The notes under the pieces: generated by a model
Seen by the model: the letters and a program-made list of their open reading frames with translations, nothing else
What the model was told of the DNA's origin: nothing
The model's database searches: none
Shown: piece after piece, positions 24,916 through 34,263 of the stretch
Layout of the letters: every line of letters starts with the position of its first letter
Numbering within the stretch: position 1 is the first letter of the stretch
Made by a program: the position numbers and the translations under genes
Origin: an uncultured Eubacteriales bacterium
Lineage (GTDB): Bacteria; Bacillota; Clostridia; Lachnospirales; Lachnospiraceae
NCBI GenBank assembly: GCA_900318405.1
Contig: ONKP01000009.1
Location: forward strand, 1 to 45,483
Length of the DNA stretch: 45,483 bases
Direction of reading: 5' to 3'

Positions 24916-25536
24916 ATGAAATATATAGGAATTACAGGAGGCGTCGGCAGCGGTAAGAGCCGCGTGCTTTCCTGGCTGGAAGAAAACTGCAGCTGCCGTG
25001 TCCTGCGGTCGGATGATCTGGCGGCGCAGATGATGAAAAAGGGCGGAAGTCTCTGGCAGATTTACAGAGATATTCTGGGTGATGATATCCTGGACGCAGA
25101 AGGGGAGATCGACAGGCCGAAGACGGCGGCGATCCTTTTTCGTGATCCCGGCCTCCTGCAGGAGGTGAACCGACGGACGCACCCACCGGTAAGAAGCGAG
25201 ATCGAGCGGCAGAGAGAGGCAGCGGAGCACGAGGGAAAGGCATTCTTTTTTCTCGAGTCGGCTGTGCTCATCGAGGAAAAATATAATGAAATATGCGATG
25301 AGTTGTGGTATGTTTATGCAGATGCCGATGTGCGCCGCAGGCGGCTGAAACAGCAGCGGGGATACACGGACGCACGGATCGACGCCATGCTGAAAAATCA
25401 GCAGGATGACAGTGTTTTCAGGAACGCCTGCGATTTTACGATCGACAACAGCGGGGATTTCCGTGATACGGAGAGACAGTTATTGGATAAGCTGTCCGGG
25501 TTGAAAGCAGGATCGTCGCACGCGAAGCATGTGTAA
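24916..25536 (+). CDS. coaE: dephospho-CoA kinase
   Basis: Last step of coenzyme A synthesis: ATP phosphorylates the ribose 3'-hydroxyl of dephospho-CoA. The 206-residue protein has the P-loop GITGGVGSGKS (4-14), the RSDDLAAQMM helix, a RTHPPVRSEIE block and VYADADVRRRRLKQQRGYTD. GGGAG precedes ATG 24916. The last residues (KAGSSHAKHV) do not look like CoaE and are encoded by a repeat fragment that recurs near 36572, so the original C-terminus may have been replaced. It supplies CoA, the donor for the phosphopantetheinyl transferase. Confidence 0.95.
   Translation: MKYIGITGGVGSGKSRVLSWLEENCSCRVLRSDDLAAQMMKKGGSLWQIYRDILGDDILDAEGEIDRPKTAAILFRDPGLLQEVNRRTHPPVRSEIERQREAAEHEGKAFFFLESAVLIEEKYNEICDELWYVYADADVRRRRLKQQRGYTDARIDAMLKNQQDDSVFRNACDFTIDNSGDFRDTERQLLDKLSGLKAGSSHAKHV
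25505..25530 (+). repeat. short repeat fragment at end of coaE
   Basis: The stretch around CGTCGCACGCGAAGC matches 36572-36597 at most positions and shares its reading frame (GSSHAK). It overlaps the last coaE codons. Confidence 0.55.
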
Positions 25537-25622
25537 GAAAATCATGCGCACGAAGCAATTTGCATCCTGAACGGTATAAGGCATCATTTTTATGCAGCAA
25601 CAGGAGGAAGGAATCCGGCCAT

Positions 25623-26420
25623 ATGTATTTATGCAGTCTGGCAAGCGGCAGTAGCGGAAATTGCATTTTCGCGGCTTCCGGAGATACCAGTGTCCTGATC
25701 GATGCGGGACTATCGGGAAAAAAAACAGAGGCAGGGCTCAATGAACTGGGTTATACAGGCTCAGACCTCGACGGAATCCTGGTCACGCACGAGCATATCG
25801 ACCATATCAAGGGACTTGGCGTGCTGGCCAGAAAACTCGGTATTCCCATCTATGCCACACATGGAACCATAAAAAAAATAAAGCAGGACGGCAGAATGGG
25901 CAAAGTACCCGATGAGCTGTTCTATGAGGTGGAAGCCGACGAACAGGTGGAGATCGGGGATCTGACAGTGGAGCCATTCACGATCTCCCATGATGCCGCC
26001 GAACCGGTGGGATACCGCATTGCATGCGGCGGCAGTGCCTGTGCCGTGGCGACGGATATGGGCACCTACGACAGCTATGTGATCGGGCATCTGCAGAACC
26101 TGGATGCCGTACTGATCGAGGCCAATCACGATACGAATATGCTTTTTACAGGGCCTTATCCGTATCCGCTGAAGGTACGCATTGCCAGTGATACAGGACA
26201 TCTGTCCAATGAGATGACCGGCAGGCTTCTCGACAGGATCATGAATGACCGCATGAAGGGCATCACGCTGGGGCACCTGAGTGCCGAGAATAATTATCCG
26301 GCGCTGGCCTATGAGACGGTGTGCGATGAGATCAGTGAGGGCGACTGCCCTTATAACGGGAAGGAGCTTCCTATCGAGGTCGCGCCGAGGGACAGAGTCG
26401 GCGTGCCGGTGGAATTCTGA
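25623..26420 (+). CDS. metallo-beta-lactamase fold hydrolase, WalJ/YycJ type
   Basis: A 265-residue cytoplasmic metal hydrolase. The start MYLCSLASGSSGNC is the hallmark of the YycJ/WalJ group, and the metal motif THEHIDH gives His56, His58, Asp60 and His61. Further family blocks are ISHDAAEPVGY, DMGTY and LGHLSAENN. In Bacillus walJ lies by the walRK signalling operon and is linked to coordination of DNA replication with division; here no walRK is near. ATG 25623 is preferred over 25560 because the family begins here; AGGAGGAAGGA lies upstream with wide spacing. The substrate is not known; DNA exonuclease activity is a proposal for relatives. Confidence 0.9.
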   Translation: MYLCSLASGSSGNCIFAASGDTSVLIDAGLSGKKTEAGLNELGYTGSDLDGILVTHEHIDHIKGLGVLARKLGIPIYATHGTIKKIKQDGRMGKVPDELFYEVEADEQVEIGDLTVEPFTISHDAAEPVGYRIACGGSACAVATDMGTYDSYVIGHLQNLDAVLIEANHDTNMLFTGPYPYPLKVRIASDTGHLSNEMTGRLLDRIMNDRMKGITLGHLSAENNYPALAYETVCDEISEGDCPYNGKELPIEVAPRDRVGVPVEF

Positions 26421-26477
26421 ATTTGAAAAACTGATACAGCATTTTGTACGGACCCCGGGTCCGGTGAGGAGATCAGA

Positions 26478-26756
26478 ATGGAAACGAAGAAAACGATCAT
26501 CACGGTAACAGGGAAAGATACGGTCGGCATTATTGCTGCCGTCTGCAACTATCTGGCGGAGAATAATGTCAATATCGAGGATATCTCGCAGACCATTCTG
26601 CAAGGATATTTCCATATGATGATGATAACGGATACCTCCCGCTCGGATAAGAACACGGCTGAGCTTGCAGCGGATCTGGAAAAAGTCGGTGAAAAGATCG
26701 GCGTAGCGATCCACTGCCAGCGCGAAGATATTTTTGACATGATGCACAGAATCTGA
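26478..26756 (+). CDS. ACT domain protein (UPF0237)
   Basis: A 92-residue single ACT domain (IITVTGKDTVGIIAAVCNYLAEN, NIEDISQTI, FHMMMITD). ACT domains bind amino acids or similar small ligands. The protein is the standard partner of UPF0210, encoded 34 bases downstream; the pair is conserved across Bacillota and Archaea, so ACT is probably the regulatory or structural partner. TGAGGAG precedes the ATG. Actual ligand unknown. A small palindrome GGACCC/GGGTCC lies just before the ribosome site. Confidence 0.92.
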   Translation: METKKTIITVTGKDTVGIIAAVCNYLAENNVNIEDISQTILQGYFHMMMITDTSRSDKNTAELAADLEKVGEKIGVAIHCQREDIFDMMHRI

Positions 26757-26790
26757 GACCTCAGATCGATAACCGGAGAAGAGCAGAGCT

Positions 26791-28155
26791 ATGATCAATA
26801 TTTTTGAAGCCAATGAAACAAACAATATGATCGAGAATGAGAATCTTGATGTGCGTACGATCACTATGGGCATCAGCCTTCTCGACTGCATCGATTCAGA
26901 TCTCGACCGCATGAATAAGAAGATTTATGACAAAATAACGACGAAGGCCCGAAATCTCGTGAAGACAGGCGAGGACATCTCCGCAGAGTTCGGCATTCCG
27001 ATCGTTCACAAGAGAATTTCCGTCACACCGATCGCGCTGATCGGCGGTGCCGCATGCAGGACGACAGATGATTTCGTGTCGATCGCAGAGACGCTGGACA
27101 AGGCGGCTCACGATGTGGGTGTGAATTTCCTCGGCGGATATTCAGCACTGGTATCCAAGGGTATGACACCTGCCGATGAACTTCTGATCCGGTCCATACC
27201 GAAGGCACTGGCGAAAACAGAGCTTGTCTGCAGCTCCGTCAACGTAGGTTCGACCAGAACCGGCATCAATATGGACGCTGTCCGTCTGCTCGGTGAAACA
27301 GTCACGAACACGGCGAGGGCAACAAGAGACAATGACTGTCTCGGATGCGCAAAGCTGGTGATCTTCTGCAACGCGCCGGATGACAATCCGTTTATGGCGG
27401 GTGCTTTTCACGGCGTCACAGAGGCAGATACCATCATCAATGTGGGCGTTTCGGGCCCCGGTGTTGTCAAGGCTGCACTGGAAAAAGTGCACGGCGAGAG
27501 CTTTGAGGTGCTCTGCGAGACAATCAAGAAGACGGCGTTCAAGGTGACCCGTGTGGGTCAGCTCGTCGCTCAGGAGGCGTCCCACAGACTCGGTGTTCCC
27601 TTTGGCATTATCGATCTGTCACTGGCACCGACACCGGCGGTAGGAGATTCTGTAGCGGATATTCTCGAAGAGATGGGTCTGGAATCGACGGGTGCACCCG
27701 GAACGACGGCGGCACTCGCGCTGCTGAACGACCAGGTGAAGAAGGGCGGACTGATGGCATCCCATTATGTGGGCGGCCTGTCAGGCGCTTTTATACCGGT
27801 GAGTGAGGATCAGGGCATGATCAATGCCGCCACGAGGGGCTCTCTGACAATTGAAAAGCTGGAGGCCATGACATGTGTATGCTCGGTCGGCCTGGATATG
27901 ATCGCCATTCCGGGAGATACCAAGAGCACGACGATCTCCGGTATTATCGCTGATGAGATGGCAATCGGTATGATCAATGCGAAGACGACGGCAGTACGCC
28001 TTATTCCCGCCATCGGAAAGAAGGAAGGAGACCGGCTGGAGTTCGGCGGCCTTCTCGGCAGTGCGCCCGTTATGCCGGTCAACCGGTTCAGCTGTGACGA
28101 ATTTGTCAGCAGGACCGGACGTATTCCGGCACCGGTGCATTCCTTCAAGAACTGA
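26791..28155 (+). CDS. UPF0210 / PFL family protein (DUF711)
   Basis: A 454-residue protein of the UPF0210 family, whose fold relates it to the pyruvate formate-lyase/glycyl-radical superfamily by structure but which lacks the glycyl radical loop. Diagnostic stretches include [40 protein letters not shown] and [15 protein letters not shown] near the end. No function has been established that I know of. It lies in an operon with the ACT domain gene. GGAGAAGAGC precedes the ATG. The downstream gap to 28311 has no clear terminator, only a weak AGTGAACCGCT/AGCGGTTCGCT pairing. Confidence 0.93.
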   Translation: MINIFEANETNNMIENENLDVRTITMGISLLDCIDSDLDRMNKKIYDKITTKARNLVKTGEDISAEFGIPIVHKRISVTPIALIGGAACRTTDDFVSIAETLDKAAHDVGVNFLGGYSALVSKGMTPADELLIRSIPKALAKTELVCSSVNVGSTRTGINMDAVRLLGETVTNTARATRDNDCLGCAKLVIFCNAPDDNPFMAGAFHGVTEADTIINVGVSGPGVVKAALEKVHGESFEVLCETIKKTAFKVTRVGQLVAQEASHRLGVPFGIIDLSLAPTPAVGDSVADILEEMGLESTGAPGTTAALALLNDQVKKGGLMASHYVGGLSGAFIPVSEDQGMINAATRGSLTIEKLEAMTCVCSVGLDMIAIPGDTKSTTISGIIADEMAIGMINAKTTAVRLIPAIGKKEGDRLEFGGLLGSAPVMPVNRFSCDEFVSRTGRIPAPVHSFKN

Positions 28156-28310
28156 AGATTTGCATATGCATGTATCAGTGAACCGCTGAACGGTTGTCAC
28201 CCTGGCCGCAGCTGGCGTGCTCCCTCACGACGAAAAACGTACAATGTTTGCCGATCATCTGTGAGAGCGGTTCGCTGTTGACAGGGCCTGCAATAAGTTG
28301 CTGACGTAAA

Positions 28311-29717
28311 CTATTCATTTTTAGCAGATTCGCGTTCCCATCGGATTAAGGGATGCCGGAATTCCTGCGTAAAAGGCTGCCCGGATTTCCGGGCATGCAC
28401 ATATTCATATAGATCAGAAGCAAACAGATCACGCTCGTCGTACATCGTCGGAAGCAGAGCGTTTCCGGCGAGAAGAGGAGCGGTTCCGTTTGCTTTTATT
28501 TGTGTCAGAAGTCCGGCTGATGCCGTACGGAAACCGAGGAGACGGAGGGCTTTCGGGTGAAGGAAGCGCGCATAGTCCTCCTGCGTAATGCCGAGAAGAA
28601 TATGGATCAGCGCCCGGTTTACCTGCGTTCTTGTCGTGTTCCTGGTCTTCAGCAGATCCGCGAACTGGCGGAAGGAGCGGAATTCGCTGCGCAGGTGACA
28701 GATCCGGCGCGCGAGATCATCCGATACATCCAGATAGCGCGTGAGGGAGTCCGGCGTTTCCTTCATCAGCTGATAGATCAGCATGGAGGAAAAATCTTCC
28801 TCTGTCACCGGTACAGCATCAGCAATGCGCGTCGTTGCGGCAGGTGCAGCATCCGTGCTGTGCGTCATTGCAACAGGTGCAGCATCAGCGCTGCGCGTCG
28901 TTGCAGCAGTTGCAGCGTCAGTGGTGTGTCTCGTGAGAATCTGCAGGGTTTCTTCGGGAACCATGCCTCTTAATACCATGGGATCGCTGTCCTTTTCCAG
29001 AAGCGCACGGAGCGAGGAGGCGGAGGCGAAGCTTTCAGATATACCGGCATTTGTCTGCGAATGCGTCGATGTCTGCGAATGTACGGATGTTGAGGAAACG
29101 TTGTTATTAAGTCGGTAAGGAACCGCCGCATCATGCGCCTCACCGGTTCTCAGGATGGTATGGGGCGTGATCGGGCTGCCTGCGCGTCGCAGGGCCATAC
29201 AGTATTCCAGACCGAGCGTGTTGTTCGGACCATCCAGGATACCGGAGGAAGCAAGGGAAGGTTTCGTCCGTCGAAGGGCTTCCATGCGCGCCGCAGGCCA
29301 GGTGAGCCCACTCTTCAGGAGTCCCTGAAGTTCAGACTGAAAATCCGGAGATTCCTCGAGAAGAAGAGAGGACACCTCCGAAAATGCCTGATCGTCCCCG
29401 GATTCGCTGCCAAACCAAAGCTCGTCAACAGCACCGGCAGCCTGAAGAACCGCGATGGCGCCGGCGGCAAAACGACCGGCACTTCCGGCTGCGGAGGCCA
29501 GGGGCAGTTCGATGACAGCGTCGGCACCCGCCGCGAGCGCCATCGACGTTCGTGTATATTTGTTGTAAATGGCGGGGACACCTCTCTGGACAAAGTCTCC
29601 GCTCATGACGACGAGAATATAGCGGGCACCGGAAAGCTTTCTCACCTGATCGAGAAAATACCTGTGTCCGTTGTGGAGCGGATTAAATTCAGCGATGACT
29701 GCAGCGGTTCTGTCCAT
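28311..29717 (-). CDS. tmcAL: tRNA(Met) cytidine acetate ligase
   Basis: TmcAL activates acetate with ATP and makes N4-acetylcytidine at the wobble position of elongator tRNA-Met. The 468-residue protein has the nucleotidyltransferase start AVIAEFNPLHNGHRYFL with the HxGH motif (15-18), SGDFVQRGVPAIYNKYTR and SGILDGPNNTLG. ATG 29717 follows GGGAGGAAGTC; an extension to 29798 is rejected. It is longer than Bacillus TmcAL (about 415 residues) because of a Ser/Thr/His-rich stretch and an 11-residue tandem repeat of the DAAPAATTR type. It is divergent from pta-ackA, whose products interconvert acetate and acetyl-CoA, a fitting context for an acetate-using enzyme. Confidence 0.92.
   Translation of the reverse strand: MDRTAAVIAEFNPLHNGHRYFLDQVRKLSGARYILVVMSGDFVQRGVPAIYNKYTRTSMALAAGADAVIELPLASAAGSAGRFAAGAIAVLQAAGAVDELWFGSESGDDQAFSEVSSLLLEESPDFQSELQGLLKSGLTWPAARMEALRRTKPSLASSGILDGPNNTLGLEYCMALRRAGSPITPHTILRTGEAHDAAVPYRLNNNVSSTSVHSQTSTHSQTNAGISESFASASSLRALLEKDSDPMVLRGMVPEETLQILTRHTTDAATAATTRSADAAPVAMTHSTDAAPAATTRIADAVPVTEEDFSSMLIYQLMKETPDSLTRYLDVSDDLARRICHLRSEFRSFRQFADLLKTRNTTRTQVNRALIHILLGITQEDYARFLHPKALRLLGFRTASAGLLTQIKANGTAPLLAGNALLPTMYDERDLFASDLYEYVHARKSGQPFTQEFRHPLIRWERESAKNE
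28810..28920 (-). repeat. 33-bp tandem repeat inside tmcAL
   Basis: Units begin at 28810, 28843, 28876 and 28909 with exact 33-base spacing (GGTGCAGCATC on the plus strand). The repeat is in frame and codes 11-residue units (DAAPAATTR-like). Probably an unstructured, length-variable loop. Confidence 0.9.
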
Positions 29718-29806
29718 GACTTCCTCCCACCTTTGTTTGCGGATGAATACAAGCATAAACGCAAATCTTCGCCATGTAAATGGTCCGCGACGACGCATTT
29801 AGCGCC

Positions 29807-29835
29807 TTGTTTCACAAAACTAAATGTCGTATACT
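29807..29835 (+). promoter_or_regulatory. promoter of pta-ackA
   Basis: TTGTTT, 17 bases, TATACT, about 95 bases before the pta start. Confidence 0.6.
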
Positions 29836-29928
29836 AATCAAGGCATGTGTCCATCTGTGGGACACAGAGATTTGCACCGGTTTTTTCTGGCCGGCACATG
29901 AGATATTTTTTCATACGGAGGCTTAATT

Positions 29929-30912
29929 ATGTATGGTTTTGGAGCAATGATCGAACAGCTGAAAAAGAATCCCAAGACGATTGTTTTCACCGAGGGAGAG
30001 GATGCGAGAATTCTTGAGGCGGCATCCAGACTCCTTTCCGGAAATTTTCTGAAACCGATCCTGGTCGGGGATCCGGAAAAAATCCGCGCTGCAGCTGAAA
30101 AGGAAGGCTACAATATCCGCGGTGCAGAGATCATCGATCCGCAGCATTACGATGATTACGATGAGATGGTCAGCGAGTTCGTCGAGCTCAGAAAGAAAAA
30201 AGGCATGACAGAAGAGAAGGCAAGAGAGATGCTTCTGCATACCAATTATTTTGGCACCATGCTTGTAAAGATGGGCAAGGCTGACTGCCTGCTCGGCGGC
30301 GCAACGTATTCAACAGCAGACACCGTTCGTCCTGCTCTGCAGATCATCAAGACAAAGCCCGGCTCATCCATCGTTTCATCCTGCTTCATTCTCGTTCGTC
30401 CTTCGGCAACAGGTGACAATGAAGTTCTTGCCATGGGCGACTGCGCGATCAACATCATGCCGTCTGAAGATGACCTCGTAGAGATCTGCGGCGAGATGGT
30501 TAAATGCGCGAAAGTATTCGGTATCGATCCGAAGGTTGCTTTCCTTTCCTTCTCCACACAGGGATCCGCTAAGGATGAATCTGTCACGAAGATGCAGAAC
30601 GCCTGCGCAAAGGCAAAGGTCAAATATCCGGACATCCCGATCGACGGTGAGATGCAGTTCGATGCAGCTGTATCACCGAGAGTAGCACAGACCAAGATGC
30701 CGAACTCCACTGTCGCAGGACATGCCAACACCTTTGTATTCCCTGACATCAACGCAGGAAACATCGGCTACAAGATCGCACAGAGAATGGGTAACTTTGA
30801 TGCTTACGGACCGATCCTTCTCGGACTGAATGCACCGATCAATGACCTGTCCCGTGGCTGCAACGCACTGGAAGTTTATTCCATGGCTATCATCACTGCA
30901 GCACTTGCCTGA
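29929..30912 (+). CDS. pta: phosphate acetyltransferase
   Basis: Converts acetyl-CoA and phosphate to acetyl phosphate and CoA, the first step of acetate formation in fermentation. The 327-residue short-form Pta has family blocks FTEGEDARILEAA, LLGGATYSTADTVRPALQ, INIMPSEDDLVEI, LSFSTQGSAK and GLNAPINDLSRGC. It has no N-terminal regulatory extension. GGAGG precedes the ATG. ackA follows after 42 bases; the pair yields ATP. Confidence 0.97.
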   Translation: MYGFGAMIEQLKKNPKTIVFTEGEDARILEAASRLLSGNFLKPILVGDPEKIRAAAEKEGYNIRGAEIIDPQHYDDYDEMVSEFVELRKKKGMTEEKAREMLLHTNYFGTMLVKMGKADCLLGGATYSTADTVRPALQIIKTKPGSSIVSSCFILVRPSATGDNEVLAMGDCAINIMPSEDDLVEICGEMVKCAKVFGIDPKVAFLSFSTQGSAKDESVTKMQNACAKAKVKYPDIPIDGEMQFDAAVSPRVAQTKMPNSTVAGHANTFVFPDINAGNIGYKIAQRMGNFDAYGPILLGLNAPINDLSRGCNALEVYSMAIITAALA

Positions 30913-30954
30913 ATCTGTTGATTTTACGTTTACATTCCGCTTATGGAGGCAGCA

Positions 30955-32157
30955 ATGAAGGTTTTAATTATCAACTGTGGAAGTTCATCTCTGAAATATC
31001 AGGTTATCGATTCTGACAGCGAAGAGGTTCTGGCAAAGGGACTGTGCGAGAGAATCGGTATTGACGGACGGCTCGTTTATCAGAAGGCCGGCATGGACAA
31101 GGAGATCACCGAGGCATCAATGCCTACACACAAGGAAGCTATTCAGATGGTCCTCGATGCCCTGCAGAATCCGAAGACCGGTGTGATCAAATCCCTGAAG
31201 GAAATCGATGCTGTCGGACATCGTGTCGTACACGGCGGAGAAAAATTTGCATGCTCTGCTCTGATCACGGACGATATGATCAAGGCACTGGAAGAGTGCT
31301 CAGAACTCGCACCGCTGCACAACCCGGCCAACCTGATCGGTATCCGCGTATGCCAGGAGCTCATGCCCGGCACGCCTATGGTAGGCTGCTTCGATACTGC
31401 ATTCCATCAGACAATGCCGCCGAAGGCTTATCTGTATGCGATTCCGATCGAGTACTATGAGAAGTACCAGATCCGTAAATACGGCTTCCACGGTACATCA
31501 CACAGCTTCGTTTCCAAGGAAACAGCAAAATTCCTCGGCCTGGATATCAATCATTCAAAGATCATCGTCTGCCACCTGGGCAACGGCGCATCGATCAGTG
31601 CTGTCAGGGACGGCAAGTGCATCGATACATCTATGGGCCTCACACCGCTGGCAGGTCTATGCATGGGAACACGCTCCGGTGATGTCGATCCTACCGTTGT
31701 AGAGTTCCTCGGCAAGAAGCTGAATCTGGATGCTTCCGGTGTGCTGCAGATCCTCAATAAGAAGTCCGGTGTCTATGGCCTGTCACGTGGTCTGTCCAGT
31801 GATTTCCGTGATCTGTCCGCAGCAGCGGAGAGCGGCAACAAGGATGCACAGAACGCTCTGGAAGTTTTCTGCTACAGAGTAACAACGACCATCGGTTCCT
31901 ATATCGCAGCGCTGAACGGCGTGGATGCCATTACTTTTACCGCCGGAATCGGAGAGAACGATGCTGATGTACGCGCCACTGTCATGAGCAGCTTCGGTTA
32001 TATGGGCATCAAGATCGATCCGGAGAAGAACAAGCTCCGCGGAGAAAATGTAAAGATCTCCACGGATGACTCCAAAGTCGCTGTTTGCGTAATCCCGACA
32101 AATGAGGAGCTCGCGATATGCCGTGACACGGTTGCCATTCTCAACGGCAGAAAGTAA
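30955..32157 (+). CDS. ackA: acetate kinase
   Basis: Transfers phosphate from acetyl phosphate to ADP, giving acetate and ATP. The 400-residue protein has the ASKHA start MKVLIINCGSSSLKYQ, GHRVVHGGEKF, KYGFHGTSHSFVS and TFTAGIGENDADVR. ATG 30955 is chosen over 30943 because TGGAGG then sits at the right distance. Operon with pta. Confidence 0.98.
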   Translation: MKVLIINCGSSSLKYQVIDSDSEEVLAKGLCERIGIDGRLVYQKAGMDKEITEASMPTHKEAIQMVLDALQNPKTGVIKSLKEIDAVGHRVVHGGEKFACSALITDDMIKALEECSELAPLHNPANLIGIRVCQELMPGTPMVGCFDTAFHQTMPPKAYLYAIPIEYYEKYQIRKYGFHGTSHSFVSKETAKFLGLDINHSKIIVCHLGNGASISAVRDGKCIDTSMGLTPLAGLCMGTRSGDVDPTVVEFLGKKLNLDASGVLQILNKKSGVYGLSRGLSSDFRDLSAAAESGNKDAQNALEVFCYRVTTTIGSYIAALNGVDAITFTAGIGENDADVRATVMSSFGYMGIKIDPEKNKLRGENVKISTDDSKVAVCVIPTNEELAICRDTVAILNGRK

Positions 32158-32193
32158 CGCATCAGGTTACAGCATGCAGATGTGAAATAATAT

Positions 32194-32222
32194 TTGACAA
32201 AGCAAATGGGCATGTGTATAAT
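32194..32222 (+). promoter_or_regulatory. consensus promoter of rpmF
   Basis: TTGACA, 17 bases, TATAAT: a full consensus match, about 90 bases before rpmF. Confidence 0.9.
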
Positions 32223-32309
32223 GCTAAAAGTGCGAGTCAGATTACAGACAGTTCTGACAGCAGGAACTGATTTGAAAAAATAGAAGATTACCGCAAGGAG
32301 GTGTTATAA

Positions 32310-32492
32310 ATGTCCATCTGTCCCAAGAATAAATCATCCAGATCTCACAGAGATAAGAGAAGAGCTAACTGGAAAATGGCAGCTCCGAATCTGGTCAGAT
32401 GCAGCAAGTGCGGCGCACTGATGATGCCGCACAGAGTCTGCAAGAACTGTGGAACCTACAATAAGGCTCAGGTTCTGGATGTAGAAGACTGA
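32310..32492 (+). CDS. rpmF: 50S ribosomal protein L32
   Basis: A 60-residue large-subunit protein with the family start (SICPKNKSSRSHRDKRR) and the zinc-ribbon form Cys31-x-x-Cys34 and Cys44-x-x-Cys47. The zinc-containing paralogue is usually the standard one, replaced by a Cys-free form under zinc limitation; no second copy is seen here. AAGGAGG precedes the ATG. In many Bacillota a DUF177 (YceD) gene precedes rpmF; it is missing here. Confidence 0.98.
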   Translation: MSICPKNKSSRSHRDKRRANWKMAAPNLVRCSKCGALMMPHRVCKNCGTYNKAQVLDVED

Positions 32493-32517
32493 TCGTAATT
32501 TCATGATAATGATCAAA

Positions 32518-32547
32518 GAGGCCACCGCATTATGCGGCGGCCTTTTT
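32518..32547 (+). terminator. rho-independent terminator after rpmF
   Basis: AGGCCACCGCA pairs with TGCGGCGGCCT (one A-C mismatch), followed by TTTTT. It separates rpmF from the genes inserted before plsX. Confidence 0.88.
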
Positions 32548-32654
32548 GCGTCGCGGAAAAATCCGTCTTTTATTCCGGGTATCGGGTTAGTATAATATTT
32601 CCAGCGAAACATTTTATCAGCAACACCATATGCCTGTGTACGGAAGGAGCCGCC

Positions 32655-32789
32655 ATGACTTCAGAGGAGTATTGTATAGAATCCCGAGAGGCTCCGTATA
32701 ACATTCTGCATGCACTGCCCGGTGCAGTCTATGCTTTTAACCGGGCCGAAATCACGATATCCCGATATTTATCAATCAGAAATCTGTAG
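32655..32789 (+). CDS. small ORF before the diguanylate cyclase gene
   Basis: A 44-residue ORF with a strong ribosome site (GGAAGGAG, 5 bases before ATG), ending 31 bases before the next gene. The translation contains NILHALPGAVYAFNRAEI, which faintly resembles the start of a PAS sensor domain but ends too soon to fold as one. It may be a leader peptide or the stump of a decayed sensory domain of the neighbouring GGDEF protein. TATAAT with a poor -35 lies near 32591. Confidence 0.4.
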   Translation: MTSEEYCIESREAPYNILHALPGAVYAFNRAEITISRYLSIRNL

Positions 32790-32820
32790 AAATCGCAGGC
32801 GGTGACAGAGGAGAGTGACA

Positions 32821-33996
32821 ATGTACAGTGATATCGATTATCTCATCATATATCTCCTGCTCATGGGAACCTGCATCTGCCTGGTGTCAGTCCTTGGGTT
32901 AAGAATGGATCTGAACCTGGGCGATGCGTCAGAGGTCCGTCAGTTTCGCCGGGTCTCGCTTTTTCTGGTTCTGCAGATGACAGTGGAGAGTATCTGGCGG
33001 GTACATATGTGTACAGGAATGTTCATGCCGATTGCCCTTGCTTACCTGTGTAACTTTCTGGACCTTTTATTCACCGGACTCATGGTGTATTACTGGTTCT
33101 GTTTCCTTGACATGCTGCTCCTCGACTCGGAGGCGAGTCTTCGAAAAGGACCTGTCAGACAGTGGATCGTACGTATTCCGGTAATTCTGATGCTTGCGCT
33201 GGATGTACTCTCTCTGTGGAATCATCAGGTGTTTTATATATCAGATACCGGGATCTATATGCGCGGCGGGCTGTATATCGTCCATTTTCTGTGCCTGATG
33301 TCCTATTACTTTGCCGTGTTTGCGGTTATGATCCGGAGCGTCCGGCAGAAAAATTACGATCACACGGTGTTCCATGCCTCGCTGATGTTTACGACGCTGC
33401 CGTTCTTCGGCGGCATTCTGCAGGGAGTTTTGGGAAAAGCACCATTTACGTCGACATTCTTTTCATTCGGCATGCTTCTGATGTTCATTACCCTTCAGTC
33501 ACAGCAGATCAACACAGATGCACTGACCCAGATAGACAACCGGCGCTGTTTTTTCAGAAAGCTGCAGCAGCAGGTACGTGATGCCTCAAAGGAAGGACAG
33601 ATCTGTCTGGCCATTATCGACATTGACTATTTTAAGTCGATCAATGATAACTTCAGCCATCATGAGGGAGATCGGGCACTGACCACATTTGCAGATGTGC
33701 TGCGCAAAACAGCTGCGGAGGTACCGCACCAGACCGTGGTCGCACGATATGGAGGAGATGAATTTGCGCTGATGTGCGAGGTGGATTCCATGGAGGAGTT
33801 CCGCAGGATCGGCGATCAGCTGAACCGGAATCTGGCACGGGAACGCAAAAACGACGAGCCCTATGAGCTGCACTGTTCGTTTGGTGCGGCGATGCTGGTG
33901 GAAGGGATGACGGCGGAACAGCTGTTGTCGGCAGCGGATAAGGATCTGTACGCGGTCAAGAGAGCTAACCATACAGCGCGCAGAGCTTCCCTCTGA
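32821..33996 (+). CDS. membrane-bound diguanylate cyclase (GGDEF)
   Basis: A 391-residue signalling enzyme that makes cyclic di-GMP from two GTP. About seven hydrophobic segments fill residues 5-225, a membrane sensor of unrecognised type. The C-terminal GGDEF domain has DALTQIDNRRCFF, IIDIDYFKSINDNFSH and the active site ARYGGDEF (GGDEF at 311-315), fully consensus. The inhibitory RxxD site expected five residues before GGDEF is absent (PHQT there), so product inhibition through that site is unlikely. GAGGAGAG precedes ATG 32821. It stands with a lipoprotein gene between rpmF and plsX, which are usually close together. Confidence 0.93.
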   Translation: MYSDIDYLIIYLLLMGTCICLVSVLGLRMDLNLGDASEVRQFRRVSLFLVLQMTVESIWRVHMCTGMFMPIALAYLCNFLDLLFTGLMVYYWFCFLDMLLLDSEASLRKGPVRQWIVRIPVILMLALDVLSLWNHQVFYISDTGIYMRGGLYIVHFLCLMSYYFAVFAVMIRSVRQKNYDHTVFHASLMFTTLPFFGGILQGVLGKAPFTSTFFSFGMLLMFITLQSQQINTDALTQIDNRRCFFRKLQQQVRDASKEGQICLAIIDIDYFKSINDNFSHHEGDRALTTFADVLRKTAAEVPHQTVVARYGGDEFALMCEVDSMEEFRRIGDQLNRNLARERKNDEPYELHCSFGAAMLVEGMTAEQLLSAADKDLYAVKRANHTARRASL

Positions 33997-34093
33997 CAGA
34001 AGTTTTCCCGGATTATGTACGCGGGTCATGTGGCCGTTCAGGGGGCTGAAAGCCATACGATCAGGGGTGATCAGTGCCGCTAAGGGCGCTAAA

Positions 34094-34122
34094 TTGACAT
34101 GAAAATGCGCTCATGCTATAAT
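34094..34122 (+). promoter_or_regulatory. consensus promoter of lipoprotein gene
   Basis: TTGACA, 17 bases, TATAAT. It leaves a leader of about 135 bases with two small hairpins (CCGGAC..GTCCGG near 34138 and GTCCA..TGGAC near 34210). No gene lies in 33997-34263. Confidence 0.88.
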
Positions 34123-34263
34123 TCATAAACTGTGAGCCGGACTGTCCGGCAGTTCCGGTAAAAATAACAGCTGAAATGATAACCGGTACAAACTGCGTAT
34201 TCAACAGGTCCATTTTTTATTTGGCTGGACTTACAGGGATACATAACAAGGGGATATCTAATT

